In this document: piece after piece, positions 1 through 12,368 of the stretch | How the letters are laid out: every line of letters starts with the position of its first letter | Numbering within the stretch: position 1 is the first letter of the stretch | Assembly: GCF_045679555.1 (NCBI RefSeq) | Contig: NC_092120.1 | Coordinates: 10,327,305 to 10,391,304, forward strand | DNA: 64,000 bases | Direction: 5' to 3' | DNA from: Salvelinus alpinus | Taxonomy: Eukaryota > Chordata > Actinopteri > Salmoniformes > Salmonidae | The notes under the pieces: model-generated | Told to the model about the DNA's origin: nothing | Seen by the model: the letters and a program-made list of their open reading frames with translations, nothing else | The model's database searches: none | Translations under genes and position numbers: made by a program

Positions 1-121
1 TCTGAGCCACCTGATATCTCAGCTGTCACACTATTGCCTCTAGCATTTTTCCCATGTGACATTTTATTATTCTCTTCCTTTTCTTTGTATGGCGCCTCCC
101 TTCATCTCATCTCTCTTTCAG

Positions 122-3101
122 GTGTGGTCACTGCCAGCAACTAGCCCCAGAATATGAAACTGCAGCAACAAAACTAAAAGGGACAGTGTCTTTAGCTAAA
201 GTGAGTATACTAGTTTGTCAACACACATACCCCAAAGGATGCATTGTATTTCCTTGCATTCAGATTAGTTACAATCCATTTGTTCAAAATGTGTAACTTT
301 ACACTTTTTTCAACAGTTTTTGTTCCACAGGATTGGTATTGCTTTAAAATGTGGGGGTCAACTGTACATGATAGCTGTGTCACTTCTCTTATATTTTTGT
401 TGGTGAATTGAGATCAGTTCCCACAGTAACTTTAACATCAGGGCTGCTTCTGCATACCACCACTCTGAATGCACTGCTATTTAACGGTATATTGATAAAT
501 GGTTTCTGTAATTCCCCCCAGGTAGACTGCACAGTGAACTCTGAGACGTGTGGACGTTTTGGGGTCAATGGGTACCCTACACTCAAAATCTTCCGCAATG
601 GAGAGGACTTTGCTGCTTATGATGGACCCAGGAGTGCAGGTGGCTACTTTAAAATCATTGCTGTTCTGTTTTGTGTTTTAGTGTATGCATGACTCATCTA
701 ATGTTGTCCCATGTTCCCATAGATGGCATTGTGAGCTACATGAAAAAACAGGCAGGTCCCAGTTCCGTTCCTCTGCACAATGAGAGAGACCTGGATGCAT
801 TCGTCAACAATTTTGAAGCCAGTGTAGTTGGTGAGTTCACTTTATTAATCACAGCCAAGTATAGATCCTTTAGTCTATTGAAATAAAGCAATTGCATACA
901 TTTTTTTGTTTTTTAAAAAATTTATATTTTTTGTGAACTATTTGAGTGACTTATATTCTCCCTCCCTGCTGTCAGGTTTTTTCTCAGGTGCTGACAGCTC
1001 TCAGATGGCTGAGTTTCTGAAGGCATCTAGTGCCATGAGAGACAGCCACCGCTTCGCCCACACTGCAGACCTGAGCCTGGGCCTCAAACACGGTGTGGAA
1101 TCAGAGTATGTGCTGTAGCTCCCCTTACATATAATCCCACCTGGGTTCTGAACCTTCTGCCCTCTGGTCACTAGACTATGAGGGCACATTAGTTGGATAT
1201 GACATCATAGATTATTGCCAAGTAGTAGTACCTTATAATGATGTCACAATCCTCGTGTCTCTCTTAACCAGCACGGTGGTGCTCTTTCGGCCCCCACGAC
1301 TCAACAGCAAGTTTGAGGACAGCTTGGTCAAGTCTGATGAGGCTGTCTCGACCGCCTCTCTCCGTCAATTCATCAGAGATAATGTGTTTGGGCTGTGCCC
1401 CCATCTGACTGCTGAGAACAGAGAGAACATGAGGGGACGGGACTTGCTGGTGGCCTACTACGACGTGGATTACCTCCGCAACATCAAGGGCACCAACTAC
1501 TGGAGGAACAGGTGAGAGCTGCTCTCCTTTCAGAATCACCTTTATTCGCCAATTACATTTACACATACCTGGAATTTGACTCAGTGAAATGGTGCTGCCA
1601 TCTATAGACAATATACAGATAGAGGAATTTGCACAAAGTCTACATACAATATAAATAAGTAAGCAAAGAACTCTACATTATATGCTGATTTACAGTAAGG
1701 ATATACAATTTACAGTAGGAATTTGTCAATCTATGCACAGGGAGGGATGCTACCGTGACGTGTATATGTAGTGTTGTGCAGAGGTGTACAAAGTGCAATT
1801 GCAGTATAGTTTTAGGTTTTACAGAATGATGATGGCATGGTGCAAAGTCACATAGTCCCTATGAACCTGATGGTGAGGGCCACAGCACGGGGGAAAAAAC
1901 TGCTCTTACCTGATACCTTCCTCACTCTTTTTCTCTCTCCATCACTCTTTCACTACCCCTTCTCTCTCCCTAGGGTGATGAAAGTGGCCACTCAGTTCCA
2001 GTCTCAGGGGCTGAGTTACGCTGTGGCCAACAGGGCTGAGTTCCAGGAAGAGCTGGAGGAGGAGTTTGGCCTGGGGCCGTCCGACGGGGGAGAGCTGCCT
2101 CTCATCACCATCAGGAACAGGGAGGGCCACAAGTACAGCATGCAGGAGGAGTTCACGTGAGTTACAATAACACATGACCATCACAGACCCTTATGCAGTC
2201 TAGCCAGCTTTCACACTGCTCATCTGTCCGTCCGTTGCAGACGGGACGGGAAATCCCTGGAGAGGTTCTTGGAGGACTACTTTGCTGGTAAACTGAAGAG
2301 GCAGGTCAAGTCAGAGGCTGCTCCCGAAAACAACGACGGCCCAGTCAAGGTGTGCGGAATAGAACCAACAAACGTTTGTCGCTTTCAAAAATGTTAGGAA
2401 GACATTTAAACAAAACCCTTTTGCCTCTGCAGGTGGTGGTGGCGGACAACTTTGAGGAGATAGTGAACAACCCTTCCAAGGACGTACTGGTGGAGTTTTA
2501 TGCACCCTGGTGTGGACACTGCAAAAGCCTGGAGCCAAAATACACAGAGCTTGGGGAACAGGTGAGGTTCACATCTGCAAGTGTTGCTTAGCTGGTTTTG
2601 AAAGTTACAAACCATCATCCAGATGCTCATTATTTTTTTATTCTTCATTACAGTTGTCTGCCGACACCCACATTGTTATAGCAAAGATGGATGCCACTGC
2701 TAACGACGTTCCTCCATCCTACGATGTCCAGGGGTGAGCCTCTACTTCTTATGTAGTTTGATTTTTGTCTATTGTCTATGTCTACTACTCTGTAATCTGC
2801 TATTTTAATCTCATCTGTTGTTGTTCTTCCCAGTTTCCCCACTATTTTCTTCGTCCCAGCAGGACAGAAGGACCAGCCTCGGAAATACGAGGTTAGACTA
2901 CAACACCACTTTTCCTCCTCCAAAGGACATGGATTAAATAACACGTAATGCTCTGTAATCAATATTCTGATACATTCCTTCACGCTTTTAACCATCCGTA
3001 TCTGTCAATAGGGTGGCCGTGAGGTGAATGATTTCCTCCGCTATCTGAAGGAGGAGGCCACACATCCCCTTGTCCTGGGCACTGCCAGAGAAGACTTGTG
3101 A
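122..3101 (+). CDS. pdia3: Protein disulfide-isomerase A3 (ERp57), 5' end outside window
   Basis: This is a thiol oxidoreductase of the ER lumen that forms and reshuffles disulfides in glycoproteins, working with calnexin and calreticulin. Coding exons that keep one frame are 122-200, 522-639, 723-830, 976-1105, 1272-1511, 1974-2156, 2241-2349, 2433-2561, 2654-2733, 2834-2891 and 3012-3101; all have AG/GT borders except the last, which ends in TGA. The first exon opens inside the CGHC active site of the first thioredoxin domain. The b and b' domains follow, and exon 2433-2561 carries the second site ([14 protein letters not shown]). The protein ends in REDL, a KDEL-type ER retrieval signal (human PDIA3 ends in a similar tetrapeptide). 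Signal peptide and start codon lie upstream of the window. No frameshift or internal stop was seen. Identity rests on the order of domains and near-colinear family sequence. Confidence 0.96.
1536..1905 (-). repeat. Probable LINE 3'-end fragment in a pdia3 intron
   Basis: The intron between coding exons 1272-1511 and 1974-2156 holds sequence resembling the 3' flank of a fish LINE in reverse orientation. It has the pattern of short AT-rich stretches with 'atacaatttacagtagga', followed by a segment reading 'cctgatggtgagggcc' near 1868. This parallels the 'gtctgatggccttgag' segment of the LINE near 17309. The family and borders are uncertain. Confidence 0.35.
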
Positions 3102-3556
3102 GAGCGCAATTGAGAGAAAGAAAGAAATGAAATGAACTATGAGGGAGAAAAAGGAGCCACCCATTGCAGCCCACAGTTTCAGACCAGAAGATCTCCTACC
3201 TTACCAGCAACACTGAATACTAATAACATAGAGGACTTCTAAATTAAACAATCAGCAGTTTTTTCTTGGAACTTCAAAAGAGTAATGTTCTCAATGTGAG
3301 AGGATGGAGCATCTGCAAGTACATGTGCAGATTGGCTTTGCCATTAAACTGGTAATTTGATGGTTGCGATTTAATATTCCCAAGAAAGGCATCTAGTGTA
3401 GCATCCTTGACTCTGAGTAAGGTACCTCAGTCAGACTACTGATAAATGTAGAAAATGAAGAATTATGTGCAACAGTGTTTGCGAAGTTGCTTACAGGTAC
3501 AAAGAAAAAAGTGTCTGCTAAGCAAATAAGTAAAAATTGAATCAAATACTGATCCA
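3102..3556 (+). other. pdia3 3' UTR and downstream sequence
   Basis: AT-rich non-coding sequence follows the pdia3 stop codon. An ATTAAA hexamer near 3342 is a possible polyadenylation signal. No ORF of note was seen. Confidence 0.5.
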
Positions 3557-3945
3557 GGGGCCTCCCGAATGGCGCAGCGGTCTAAGGCACTGAGGCGTCA
3601 CTACAGACCCGGGTTCGATCCCGGGCTGTATCACAAACGGCCGTTATCGGGAGTCCCATAGGGCGGCGCCCAATTGTCCCAGCGTCGTCCGGGTTATGGG
3701 AGGGTTTGGCCGGGGGGCTTTACTTGGCTCAACGCGCTCTAGCGACTCCTTGTGGCTGGCCGGGTGCCTGCAGGCTGATCTCGGTTGTCAGTTGAACGGT
3801 GTTTCCTCCGACACAATGGTGCGGCTGGCTTCCGGGTTAAGCAAGCGGGTGTTAAGAAGCGTGCTTCGGAGGATGCATGATTCAACCTTCGCCTCCTGAG
3901 CCCGTTGGGGAGTTGCCGCGATGAGGGAGAAAAGGGGGGTAAAAG
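3557..3945 (+). repeat. tRNA-derived SINE, SmaI-type family, diverged copy
   Basis: It begins with 'ggcctcccgaatggcgcagc', then a tRNA-like A-box/B-box region with 'gggttcgatcccgggc' near 3610. The body shared by the other copies in this window follows ('ggcggcgcccaattg', 'tttcctccgacacaatggtg', 'ggcttccgggttaag'). It ends in a purine-rich tail near 3945. It lies between pdia3 and cct3. The apparent ORFs inside it are by-products of the repeat. Confidence 0.85.
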
Positions 3946-4800
3946 GGACCGAGTTTGGGAAACTGATTTAGCAGACACTTATCCATTTTTGTGTGAAAAT
4001 AGGGTGAAGACTACTGAAGCACTATGGACAGGCTTAGATTTCAGTTTGACTTTTATGTCAAGCATCTCACCTGCTCTTCTTGAGGAGCGGCAACCTTAAA
4101 GTTTGAAATGTCCCCTCATTGTACTGAATTTATCACATTGAACTCCATTTGATTTTTACTTACTATAATACACTCCATCACTCTTTTGTTTTGTGTTACA
4201 TACACAATATATCACATAATCCACATGTTAGTACGTTTTATTAGACATCTGTTTATTTGTTATCAAATTACAGTGATATTTATTGGTATTATTTATTTTT
4301 CATGTAACTATACATTCTATCAGCTAGCCCCTCTTCTGAGATTAATGTTTTACATCAAATTTGACTGTTACATCTCATTTAGCTTTTTATTTGTGTAACT
4401 ACTGAAATAATTTGAGGTTTCTTACATGAAAAGAGAGTTATCAACTTGAAGATCGGGCAATGTCCAATGCATGTGTATTATTTGATAAATAACAAAGACG
4501 TCACAGAATGGGCTTGTTTCTTTCTGGACTACATATCCCAAAATGCAATACATGCGCGTGTAACAGTGATGAAGGTTATACGGAATTATGCACTGCCCAC
4601 AGTTCCGTTAAGAGCACCAAATGGTCAGGCTAGTAAATGTAGTTAAACGTTTGAAGATACAGGTAGCTTTAAGACTTCATGCACATAATTGATACCACAG
4701 AGCTATTAATTTATTGGGTTTCTATATATATGTACTGCGACATTTGATTTGATAGGGTAATCATACGAGGAAAACAATATTAACTTGAAGATAGCGCCCA
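3946..4800. other. Intergenic, no gene seen
   Basis: AT-rich sequence between the SINE and the cct3 promoter region. Only short ORFs without recognisable content are present. Confidence 0.5.
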
Positions 4801-4961
4801 CTGGCGACTTCCTCTTTCGTAGTCACGCAGATTGGGTTGTACGGCTGTTCATCAAAATTTCCTCGTCCTTAATTGGTCATTTTTTGCCCAGCCACAAACA
4901 AGCCTTTCCTTTTGCTGCGTTTGAGAACTTGGTAGCCGGTTGATCAACGCACGCTGCCAAA
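4801..4961 (+). promoter_or_regulatory. Probable cct3 promoter and 5' UTR
   Basis: This is the 160 bp upstream of the cct3 start codon. It contains an inverted CCAAT box (ATTGG at 4872-4876) and no evident TATA box, as expected for a housekeeping gene. The transcription start is not determined. Confidence 0.4.
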
Positions 4962-7900
4962 ATGATGGGAAGACCAATCGTCGTGTTGAGTGAGTGATTT
5001 AAAAAAAAGTTACAACATTTATCAATTATTTAAATTACAGAAGTGTTTTAAGTGTATTTTGCTACATTTGTGAGCTTTTTCATTCATGCGATGTGATGCC
5101 CCGGGTTCGGGCCTAGCTAGCCGGTGATGTCTCGGAGTTGTGATAGTCATGCTGCGTAGTTAGCGGAACAATCAACAATAAACTTTTATCCAATTTGGGG
5201 AATAAATAGGGATGCTGTTCTGCTAGCGTTCTATTTGGTAATGGTAATTTTTAATGGATGCTAGTTTGCTATCTGCCTTACTAGCTAGATTTAAGGTGAG
5301 CTATTTCTCTGGTGTCTCCTCGTTTTTGGGGATGGGCTCAGTATCTGGTTCGGGGCAGTGGCAAAACGGTAGCTAACGATGGTGCAGACAATCTTGCAAA
5401 TGTAAGTTCAGAAAAATACTATTAACTATACACTTATTGGCCTACAATTTGTCAGTCACGTTGCCAAATACACTGTACAAACCGCAGCATCATGGTCAGT
5501 CATTTTGAGCGTCGGCCAAGTTAAGAGACCCTCTGTCACTACCTCAATTATCTTCTCTCTTCAGGCCAGAATATGAAAAGAGAGTCTGGACGCAAGGTTC
5601 AGAAAGGGAACATCGGTGCAGCAAAGGTAAAGATGACACACCTCTCCGACTTCCCATTACCACATAATTTTCTTTCTGACTTTTGTTTAAACATGAGAAA
5701 TTCCTGCAGCCTTACGAAGTCTAATTTTACAGGCAATAGCAGATGTCATCAGAACATGCCTGGGACCAAGAGCCATGATGAAGGTTTGTACCAAGACACA
5801 ATTCCTGGCCCTTAGATACTTAAATCCTAAAGTGATGCCAAAATAGAACTGTCTTAACCGTTCCCCATCTATTAACAGATGCTGCTAGACCCCATGGGTG
5901 GCATTGTCATGACCAACGATGGCAACGCCATCCTCCGAGAGGTGAGGTTTCTGCACTACATTTCCCATCAGCACACTTGCACTGCTTTGGAAGATGGTGA
6001 ATGTAAACAAATTCAGGTCTGTTCAAGTTACCTTTCCTGTAAACAAACACAGATCCAAGTGCAGCACCCGGCAGCCAAGTCCATGATTGAGATCAGCCGC
6101 ACCCAGGATGAGGAGGTGGGAGACGGCACCACGTCAGTCATCATCCTTGGTAAGTCGCCTGGTAGTGGAAGTATTTCATTTCACTCCATTGACATGGAAA
6201 TGACTGAGATCCAGTCAACTTCTTCAACATTATGAATGTTGTCTTTTGAGCTTCAGGCTATTTAGGATTGGATGTTGTGGCACTCCTACTCTGAGAGGGC
6301 CATGTTGATTCTTATGCATCATCAATCGTCCTCTAAGCTATTGTACTGAGTGTGCACATTTTAAAACAGCTCTTGGTTAACATTCCTTTTCAATCTTTGG
6401 TCTGGCTCTAGCTGGAGAGATGCTGTCTGTAGCAGAGCAGTTCCTGGAGCAGCAGATGCACCCTACAGTCATCATTAGTGCCTACAGACACGCCCTGGAC
6501 GACATGCTCGACATGCTCAAAGACATCAGGTATAGATTGCATTCACCTACACACTCAATTCTCCCTCGCAAACTTTTACACTCCGTTCTATTGACCGACT
6601 GTCTTTGTTCCCTCCCAGCACCCCGGTGGATGTGAATGACAGGGCACAGATGCTGAAGATCATCAACTCTGCCATCTGCACCAAGGCCTTGAGCCGTTGG
6701 TCTACCATGGCGTGTAATATTGCCCTGGATGCTGTGCGCACTGTGGAGTTGGAGGAGCACGGACGCAAGGAAATCAACATTAAGCTGTACGCCAAAGTGG
6801 AGAAGGTAAGCTTTAACGTTTGCGTGTATGCGTTAAATGTCTTGCAGTTACAAGATTGACATCAGTGACAAAGGTGTGGTCATTGGGAAAATGACACACC
6901 AGGTTGGTTGATTCCTCGTGGTTTTGCCATGGTTATAGGTGCCTGGTGGCTTCATTGAGGACTCATGTGTGCTAAAAGGCGTGATGGTCAACAAGGACGT
7001 CACTCACCCCCGCATGCGCAGAATGATCAAGAACCCCCGCATCATCCTGCTGGACTGCTCCCTGGAGTACAAGAAGGGCGAGAGCCAGGTATTGAAAACG
7101 CGTGTACAGTCATCCACACATGCGCACAAATGCATTACCAGCACACATATGCAGTATAAGCATAACAGTAGCAGGTACTAGCCAATAAATGTTGTGTTCC
7201 TATGCAGACTGACATTGAGATCACACGTGAGGAAGACTTTTCCAGGATCCTTCAGATGGAGGAAGAGTATATCCAGACGATTTGTGAAGACATCATCCGC
7301 CTCAAGCCAGACCTCATCTTCACTGAGAAGGGCATCTCAGGTACTAAGCACACACTATGTAAAATTCTCTAGAAACTGCTCTTAATCCTCCAAAGCTCCC
7401 CCTGCACTGACCAGAGAAACTAATCTCTCCACTCATCTCCCCAGACCTGGCACAGCACTATCTGATGAAGGCCAACATCACAGCCATCCGCCGTGTCAGA
7501 AAGACTGACAACAACCGCATTTCAAGGTAAGGTCCATTCCACAAAGTATTCTGAAGATGTGATGACTATTAATCCTTTTAAATTGTCTGTTAACTGACTA
7601 TTAACGCTGATATCATTATCCTCTTTCTCAGGGCATGTGGGGCTCGCATCGCCAGCCGTACAGACGAGCTGCGTGAGGAGGACGTGGGAACCGGCGCCGG
7701 CCTGTTTGAGATCAAGAAGATTGGAGACGAGTACTTCACCTTCGTCACAGAGTGCAAAGACCCCAAAGCCTGCACCATCCTGCTGAGAGGAGCCAGCAAA
7801 GAGATATTGGCTGTACGTAACAAGTTACCCCTCATGCACAAAGAATATGGCAAGATGTCTCCGTTACGGCAGAAGCAGCTCATTTTCAGGCAGACCATAA

Positions 7901-8895
7901 CCAGACGGGATGAATGATCCTCATGGTATGCTCTCACTCTCAATGCTTCATTGTGGATCCAAACAAAGTGTTGATAATGTGTTTCTCTGTCCCTCAGGAG
8001 GTGGAGCGTAACTTGCAGGATGCCATGCAGGTGTGTCGTAACGTGCTACTGGACCCATCTCTACTCCCTGGAGGAGGGGCGGTGGAGATGGCTGTGTCCA
8101 AGAGGCTGATGGAGCGTTCCAAGACCCTGACCGGGGTGGAGCAGTGGCCCTACCGTGCCGTGGCCCAGGCCCTGGAGGTTATCCCCCGTACACTCATCCA
8201 AAACTGTGGAGCCTCCACCATCCGCGTGCTCACCTCTCTCAGGGTACGTGTGGTTACTCTAAAATATGCACCTTTGTCATTTTGTTGGGCACAGCAGAAT
8301 TGTTTTATTAATCTTACCCCCCTCTGTAGGCCAAGCACACCCTGGAGGCCTGTGCATCATGGGGTGTGAACGGAGAGACTGGCACCTTGGCAGACATGAT
8401 GGAGCTTGGCATCTGTGAGCCGCTGGCTGTGAAGGCCCAGACTTACAAGACTGCTGTGGAGGTAAGAGGGGCCAATGGGCTGCTGTTGCAGATATATTTG
8501 ACAAGAATATCACTTTCAACAAATGTTTGAATGTTTAAAAAAATATTGTAAAAGGCATGGATGAATTCTGTGTTACTTTGTCTGTAGTGAATGCAGTCAG
8601 ACACCATGCAAGAACATTTTCACTTCTACTACTCTAAAGGATGAGTGCTTCCCAGTGCCTTATCTCCTTCACATTAAAGTGAATACAATGAAACTCAAGA
8701 GCACATTTAGTCTATTTTTGTTTTATGATTTGAATAAACAGTCAAAGGTTTCAGTGAACCCCACTAATGTAATTTTGGTCTCTTCTTGCCTTTCAGACGG
8801 CCATCTTGCTGCTCCGCATTGATGACATTGTGTCTGGAATCAAGAAGAAAGGTGATGACCAGGCTGGAGGAGGAGGAGGACAGGGAGCTGAGTGA
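4962..8895 (+). CDS. cct3: T-complex protein 1 subunit gamma (CCT3)
   Basis: It encodes one of the eight subunits of the cytosolic TRiC/CCT chaperonin, which folds actin, tubulin and many WD40 proteins using ATP. Fourteen exons keep one frame: 4962-4989, 5565-5626, 5733-5783, 5879-5941, 6053-6149, 6412-6529, 6619-6805, 6939-7088, 7208-7340, 7445-7526, 7632-7812, 7998-8243, 8330-8461 and 8797-8895. They total 1629 nt, or 542 residues plus stop; the human protein has 545. Visible group II chaperonin motifs are [26 protein letters not shown] (ATP-binding loop) and [10 protein letters not shown]. The start ATGATGGGAAG encodes MMGRP, matching the family N-terminus, and exon 1 carries only nine full codons. 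The C-terminus is glycine-rich after KKKGDDQ. No disruptions were seen. Confidence 0.98.
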
Positions 8896-9501
8896 AGATG
8901 GGGGGGAGGAAAGGAATGGGTTGGTAGACCAGTGGGCAAACAGACTGTGGTAGTGTAGAACAGCCTACTGTTCTCTTTTGGGATGCTATTTTCCAAAAAA
9001 CATTGTTTGGCCTGGATTGTCAACCATGTATGTGTCTCAATAGTCAAGCGTACGCCGTAGCCATGTGTTTTTGATTTGCTATAAAATTCTAATCGAATGC
9101 TGTCTGACTCACTCAGTTCATTGTCTCTTGTCATGGCAGATTAAATAAGTATCTATCATGAGTATTGTTTATAGCACTGTAGTACCCAGTTAAAGTGAAA
9201 ACAGGTTCAAATTTTTTGAGCCTTTTTAAGGTTAGGTTTCTCAACGGGCAACCGCCATAAAATATCCTCTTCAGCTTTATTAAAGTTAAATGCATGGGAA
9301 AAAAACATTGCATTTCACCACATCATATTGAAAAACAAGATCTGAGTACAGATAATAAAATATGACTTCTGGTTATGTCAAAAGGTTCTATTTTTATCTG
9401 GGCCATAACTCCCATCCCTGACTGTGTTGAATAGGCCTTTAAGGAAGTCATAAAACCCTGCAATAGGTCAACTTTTTTTACTGTTTAACTTAACAAAAAT
9501 A
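8896..9501 (+). other. cct3 3' UTR and downstream sequence
   Basis: Non-coding sequence follows the TGA. ATTAAA at about 9141 is a plausible polyadenylation signal. Nothing else is recognisable before the Tc1 element. Confidence 0.5.
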
Positions 9502-10869
9502 CAGTACCAGTCAAAGGTTTGGACACCTACTCATTGCAGGGTTTTTCTTTATTTCATTGTAGAATAATAGTGAAGACAACTATGAATCATGTAGTACCAC
9601 AAATCAAAATATCGTCACCCTTTGCCTTGACAGCTTTGCACACTCGGCATTCTCTCAACCAGCCTCATGAGGTAGTCCCATAGAATTAATTTAAATTAAC
9701 AGGTTTGCTTTAAGTGTTTCTTATTTTAACATTTTTATGGAATTTCTTTCAATGTGTTTGAGCCAATCAGTTGTGACTAGGTAGGGGTGGTCATAAGGAA
9801 GCTAGCCCTATTTGGTTAAAGGCCAAGTCCATATTATGGCAAGAACCACTCAAATAAGCAAAGAGAAATGACAGTCCATTACTTTTCCATGAAGGTCAGT
9901 CAATATGGTAAATTTCAAGAACTTTGAAAGTTTCAAGTGCAGTAGCAAAAACCAAGCCCTATGATAAAACTGGCTCTCATGAGGACCGTCACAGGAAAGG
10001 AAGACCCAGAGTTACCTCTGCTGCAAAGGATAAGTTCATTAGAGTTACCAGCCTCAGAAATTACAGCCCAAATAAATGCTTCAGAGTTCAAGTAACAGAC
10101 ACATCTCAACATCAACTGTTCAGAGGAGACTGTGTGAATTGGGCCTTCATGGTCGAATTGCTGCAAAGAAACCACTAAAGGACAATTAAAGACTGGCTTG
10201 GGCCAAGAAACATGAGCAATGGACATTAGACTGGTGGAAATATGTCCTTTGGTCAGATGAGTCCAAATGTGAGATTTTTGGTTCCAACTGCCGTATCTTT
10301 GTGAGACAGTGTAGGTGAATGGATCTGCATGTGTGGTTCCCACCGTGAAGCTTGGAGGAGGTGGTGTTGGGGTGCTTTGCTGGTGACACTCAGTGATTAT
10401 TTCGAATTCAAGGCCCACTTAACCAGCATGGCTATCACCTAATACTGCAGTGATACGCCATCCCATCTGGTTTGGGACTATCATTTGTTTTTCAACAGGA
10501 CAATGACCCAACAACACACCTCCAGCTGTGTAAGGGCCATTTGACCAAGAAGGAGAGTGATGAAGTGCATCATATGACCTGGCCTCCACAATCACCTGAC
10601 CTCAACCCAATTGAGATGGTTTGGGATGAGTTGGACCGCAGAGTGAAGGAAAAGCAGCCAGCAAGTGCTCAGCGTATGTGGGAACTCCTTCAAGACTGTT
10701 GGAAAAGCTGTCAAGGCAACGGGTGAAGATATTTTGATTTGTTAAAAACACTTTTGGTACTACATTATTTGATGTGTTATGTCATAGTTGTCTTCACTAT
10801 TATTCTACAATGTAAAAAATAGTAAAACCCTTGAATTAGTAGGTGTGTCCAAACTTTTGACTGGTACTG
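9502..10869 (+). mobile_element. Tc1/mariner element, degenerate (family with CAGTACCAGTC ends)
   Basis: The ends are inverted repeats: 'cagtaccagtcaaaggtttg' on the left and 'caaacttttgactggtactg' on the right, with TA at 9500-9501 and 10870-10871. A decayed Tc1 transposase runs from the ATG at 9836 to about 10726. Fragments show the N-terminal helix-turn-helix region and, near the end, VFQQDNDPTTH and [18 protein letters not shown]. The first catalytic-Asp region is in another frame, so several indels separate the pieces. The copy cannot encode an intact transposase. Confidence 0.9.
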
Positions 10870-10871
10870 TA

Positions 10872-11277
10872 CGTGTCAACAGACCGTACAAGTGCATGGA
10901 TTCCTGGGCTTCGTCTCTATACGCTGACCTGAGAGGACCATTCAAAGCAATATGAAGGGAGTCTTCTTTGTTGACTCATCTGGCCAGTGGCTCAGAATAT
11001 GAGAAAAGGGAGCAATGAAATGCCATTTCAAGGTGTGCCTTTCCCTGCCCTGTACAGAAGCATATGGCAGCGTACCAAAAGCCTCAATACACCCTAATAA
11101 AAAAACGTCCCCTCATATTCCTTGATGGATACTTTTTAAAGCTTGTTCACCTACCAATGTAAAGGAGATGAGAAAACACTTGACCTGTTCTAGACATGAA
11201 TTATATCTGCAACACTGAATATATCTGACCCAGATCTCCAGGATCAGGCCAGTAGAAACAGCGGAAGAGTGGTGTTG
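10872..11277. other. Intergenic, no gene recognised
   Basis: Unique-looking sequence between the Tc1 element and the candidate minus-strand exons. It may contain 3' UTR of the minus-strand gene proposed at 11278-11714, but no polyadenylation signal was assigned. Confidence 0.4.
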
Positions 11278-11714
11278 TCATCTCTGGGCTCTCTCTCCAG
11301 TCTCTGGGTCGATACCGCTGTCCAGCTCTGGAGAGAAAATCAGCACGTTACTCATCATTACAAATCAATGAAGGTATTAGCATCTGTTAAATTTTTCAAA
11401 CTCTTCAACAGTGTGTGAGTATTTATCCTTTGATTTAGCTTTTTGAGCATGATATGACTTTTTAAAACCTACGCACCTGTGTCTGACACCGTTTAATTAA
11501 GGGGAAAAAAACTCAACAGACGGCACCCGCTGTTAAGTGTGTTGACTCACCCATGCTGGCCTCACTGGATGCTGCGGAGGGGAGGCGTCTGTGCTGGCAG
11601 GCAGGCTGGAGGTTGGGAACCAGAGGCCCTGGAGCCAGTACAGAGGATGGGGGGAGATTCATGACCCCCGTAATAGGAGCTTGGGGTCGAACCACCTCCA
11701 TATCCACGGCTGCT
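11278..11714 (-). CDS. Possible last two coding exons of an unidentified minus-strand gene
   Basis: Reading the minus strand, an open segment (11714 to 11551) ends at ATGG followed by a consensus donor (gtgagtc). After an intron, 'attttctctccag' precedes an exon (11327 to 11278). Joining them keeps a frame (intron after codon base 1) and yields ...SSEASM then ELDSGIDPETGERAQR and a stop. Two frames are open in the upstream exon: one contains PITGVMNLPPSS, the other RGYGGGSTPSSYYGG and ends in its own stop. Only the first splices cleanly into the downstream exon. The gene was not recognised. The position between cct3 and tmem79 corresponds to the human GLMP locus, but the residues do not look like GLMP. 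It may be a pseudogene remnant. Confidence 0.35.
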
Positions 11715-12368
11715 CTCAGCGGAGGGCCAGAAAAAGGGACGTGATCAGTGATGTGAGAAGTACAAAGTATAAACTGAGCATACCAAACATTAGAAACACC
11801 TTCCTTGGACTCCATAAGGTGTCGAAAGCGATCCGCAGGGATGTGGGCCATGCCCGCTTCAATGCTTCCAAAAGATGTGTCAAGTTGGCTGGATGTCCTT
11901 TGGGTACTGGACTATTCTTGATACACATGGGAAACTGTTGAGCGTGAAAAACCCAGCAGTGTTGCAGTTGTTGACACAAACCGGTGCGCCTGACACATAC
12001 TACCATACCCCATTCAAAGGCACTTAAATCTGTTGTCTTGCCCATTCACCCTCTGAATAGCACACATACACAATCCATGTCTCAAGGCATAAAAATATTG
12101 TTTTAACCTGTCTCCTCTTCATCTACACTAATTGAAGTGGATTTAAGGGATCATGGCTTTCACATGGATTCACCTGGGGTCTCATTTATAACCGTTGTGT
12201 AAATTTCACACTAAATATCTCTGTGTGTGGCATTTCTGAAAAGACTGAGCACGTACAAAAATAGAGATTTATAAACTTGGTGCATGCCATACCATACATA
12301 CGCATCTTTCTGTTATAAATCAGACCCATCCTGAAAATGTGCACGTGAACATGCATTACAATTCTGCC

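Noticed and set aside
9933-10418. 161-aa minus-strand ORF
   Set aside because: It lies opposite the decayed plus-strand Tc1 transposase and has no recognisable content.
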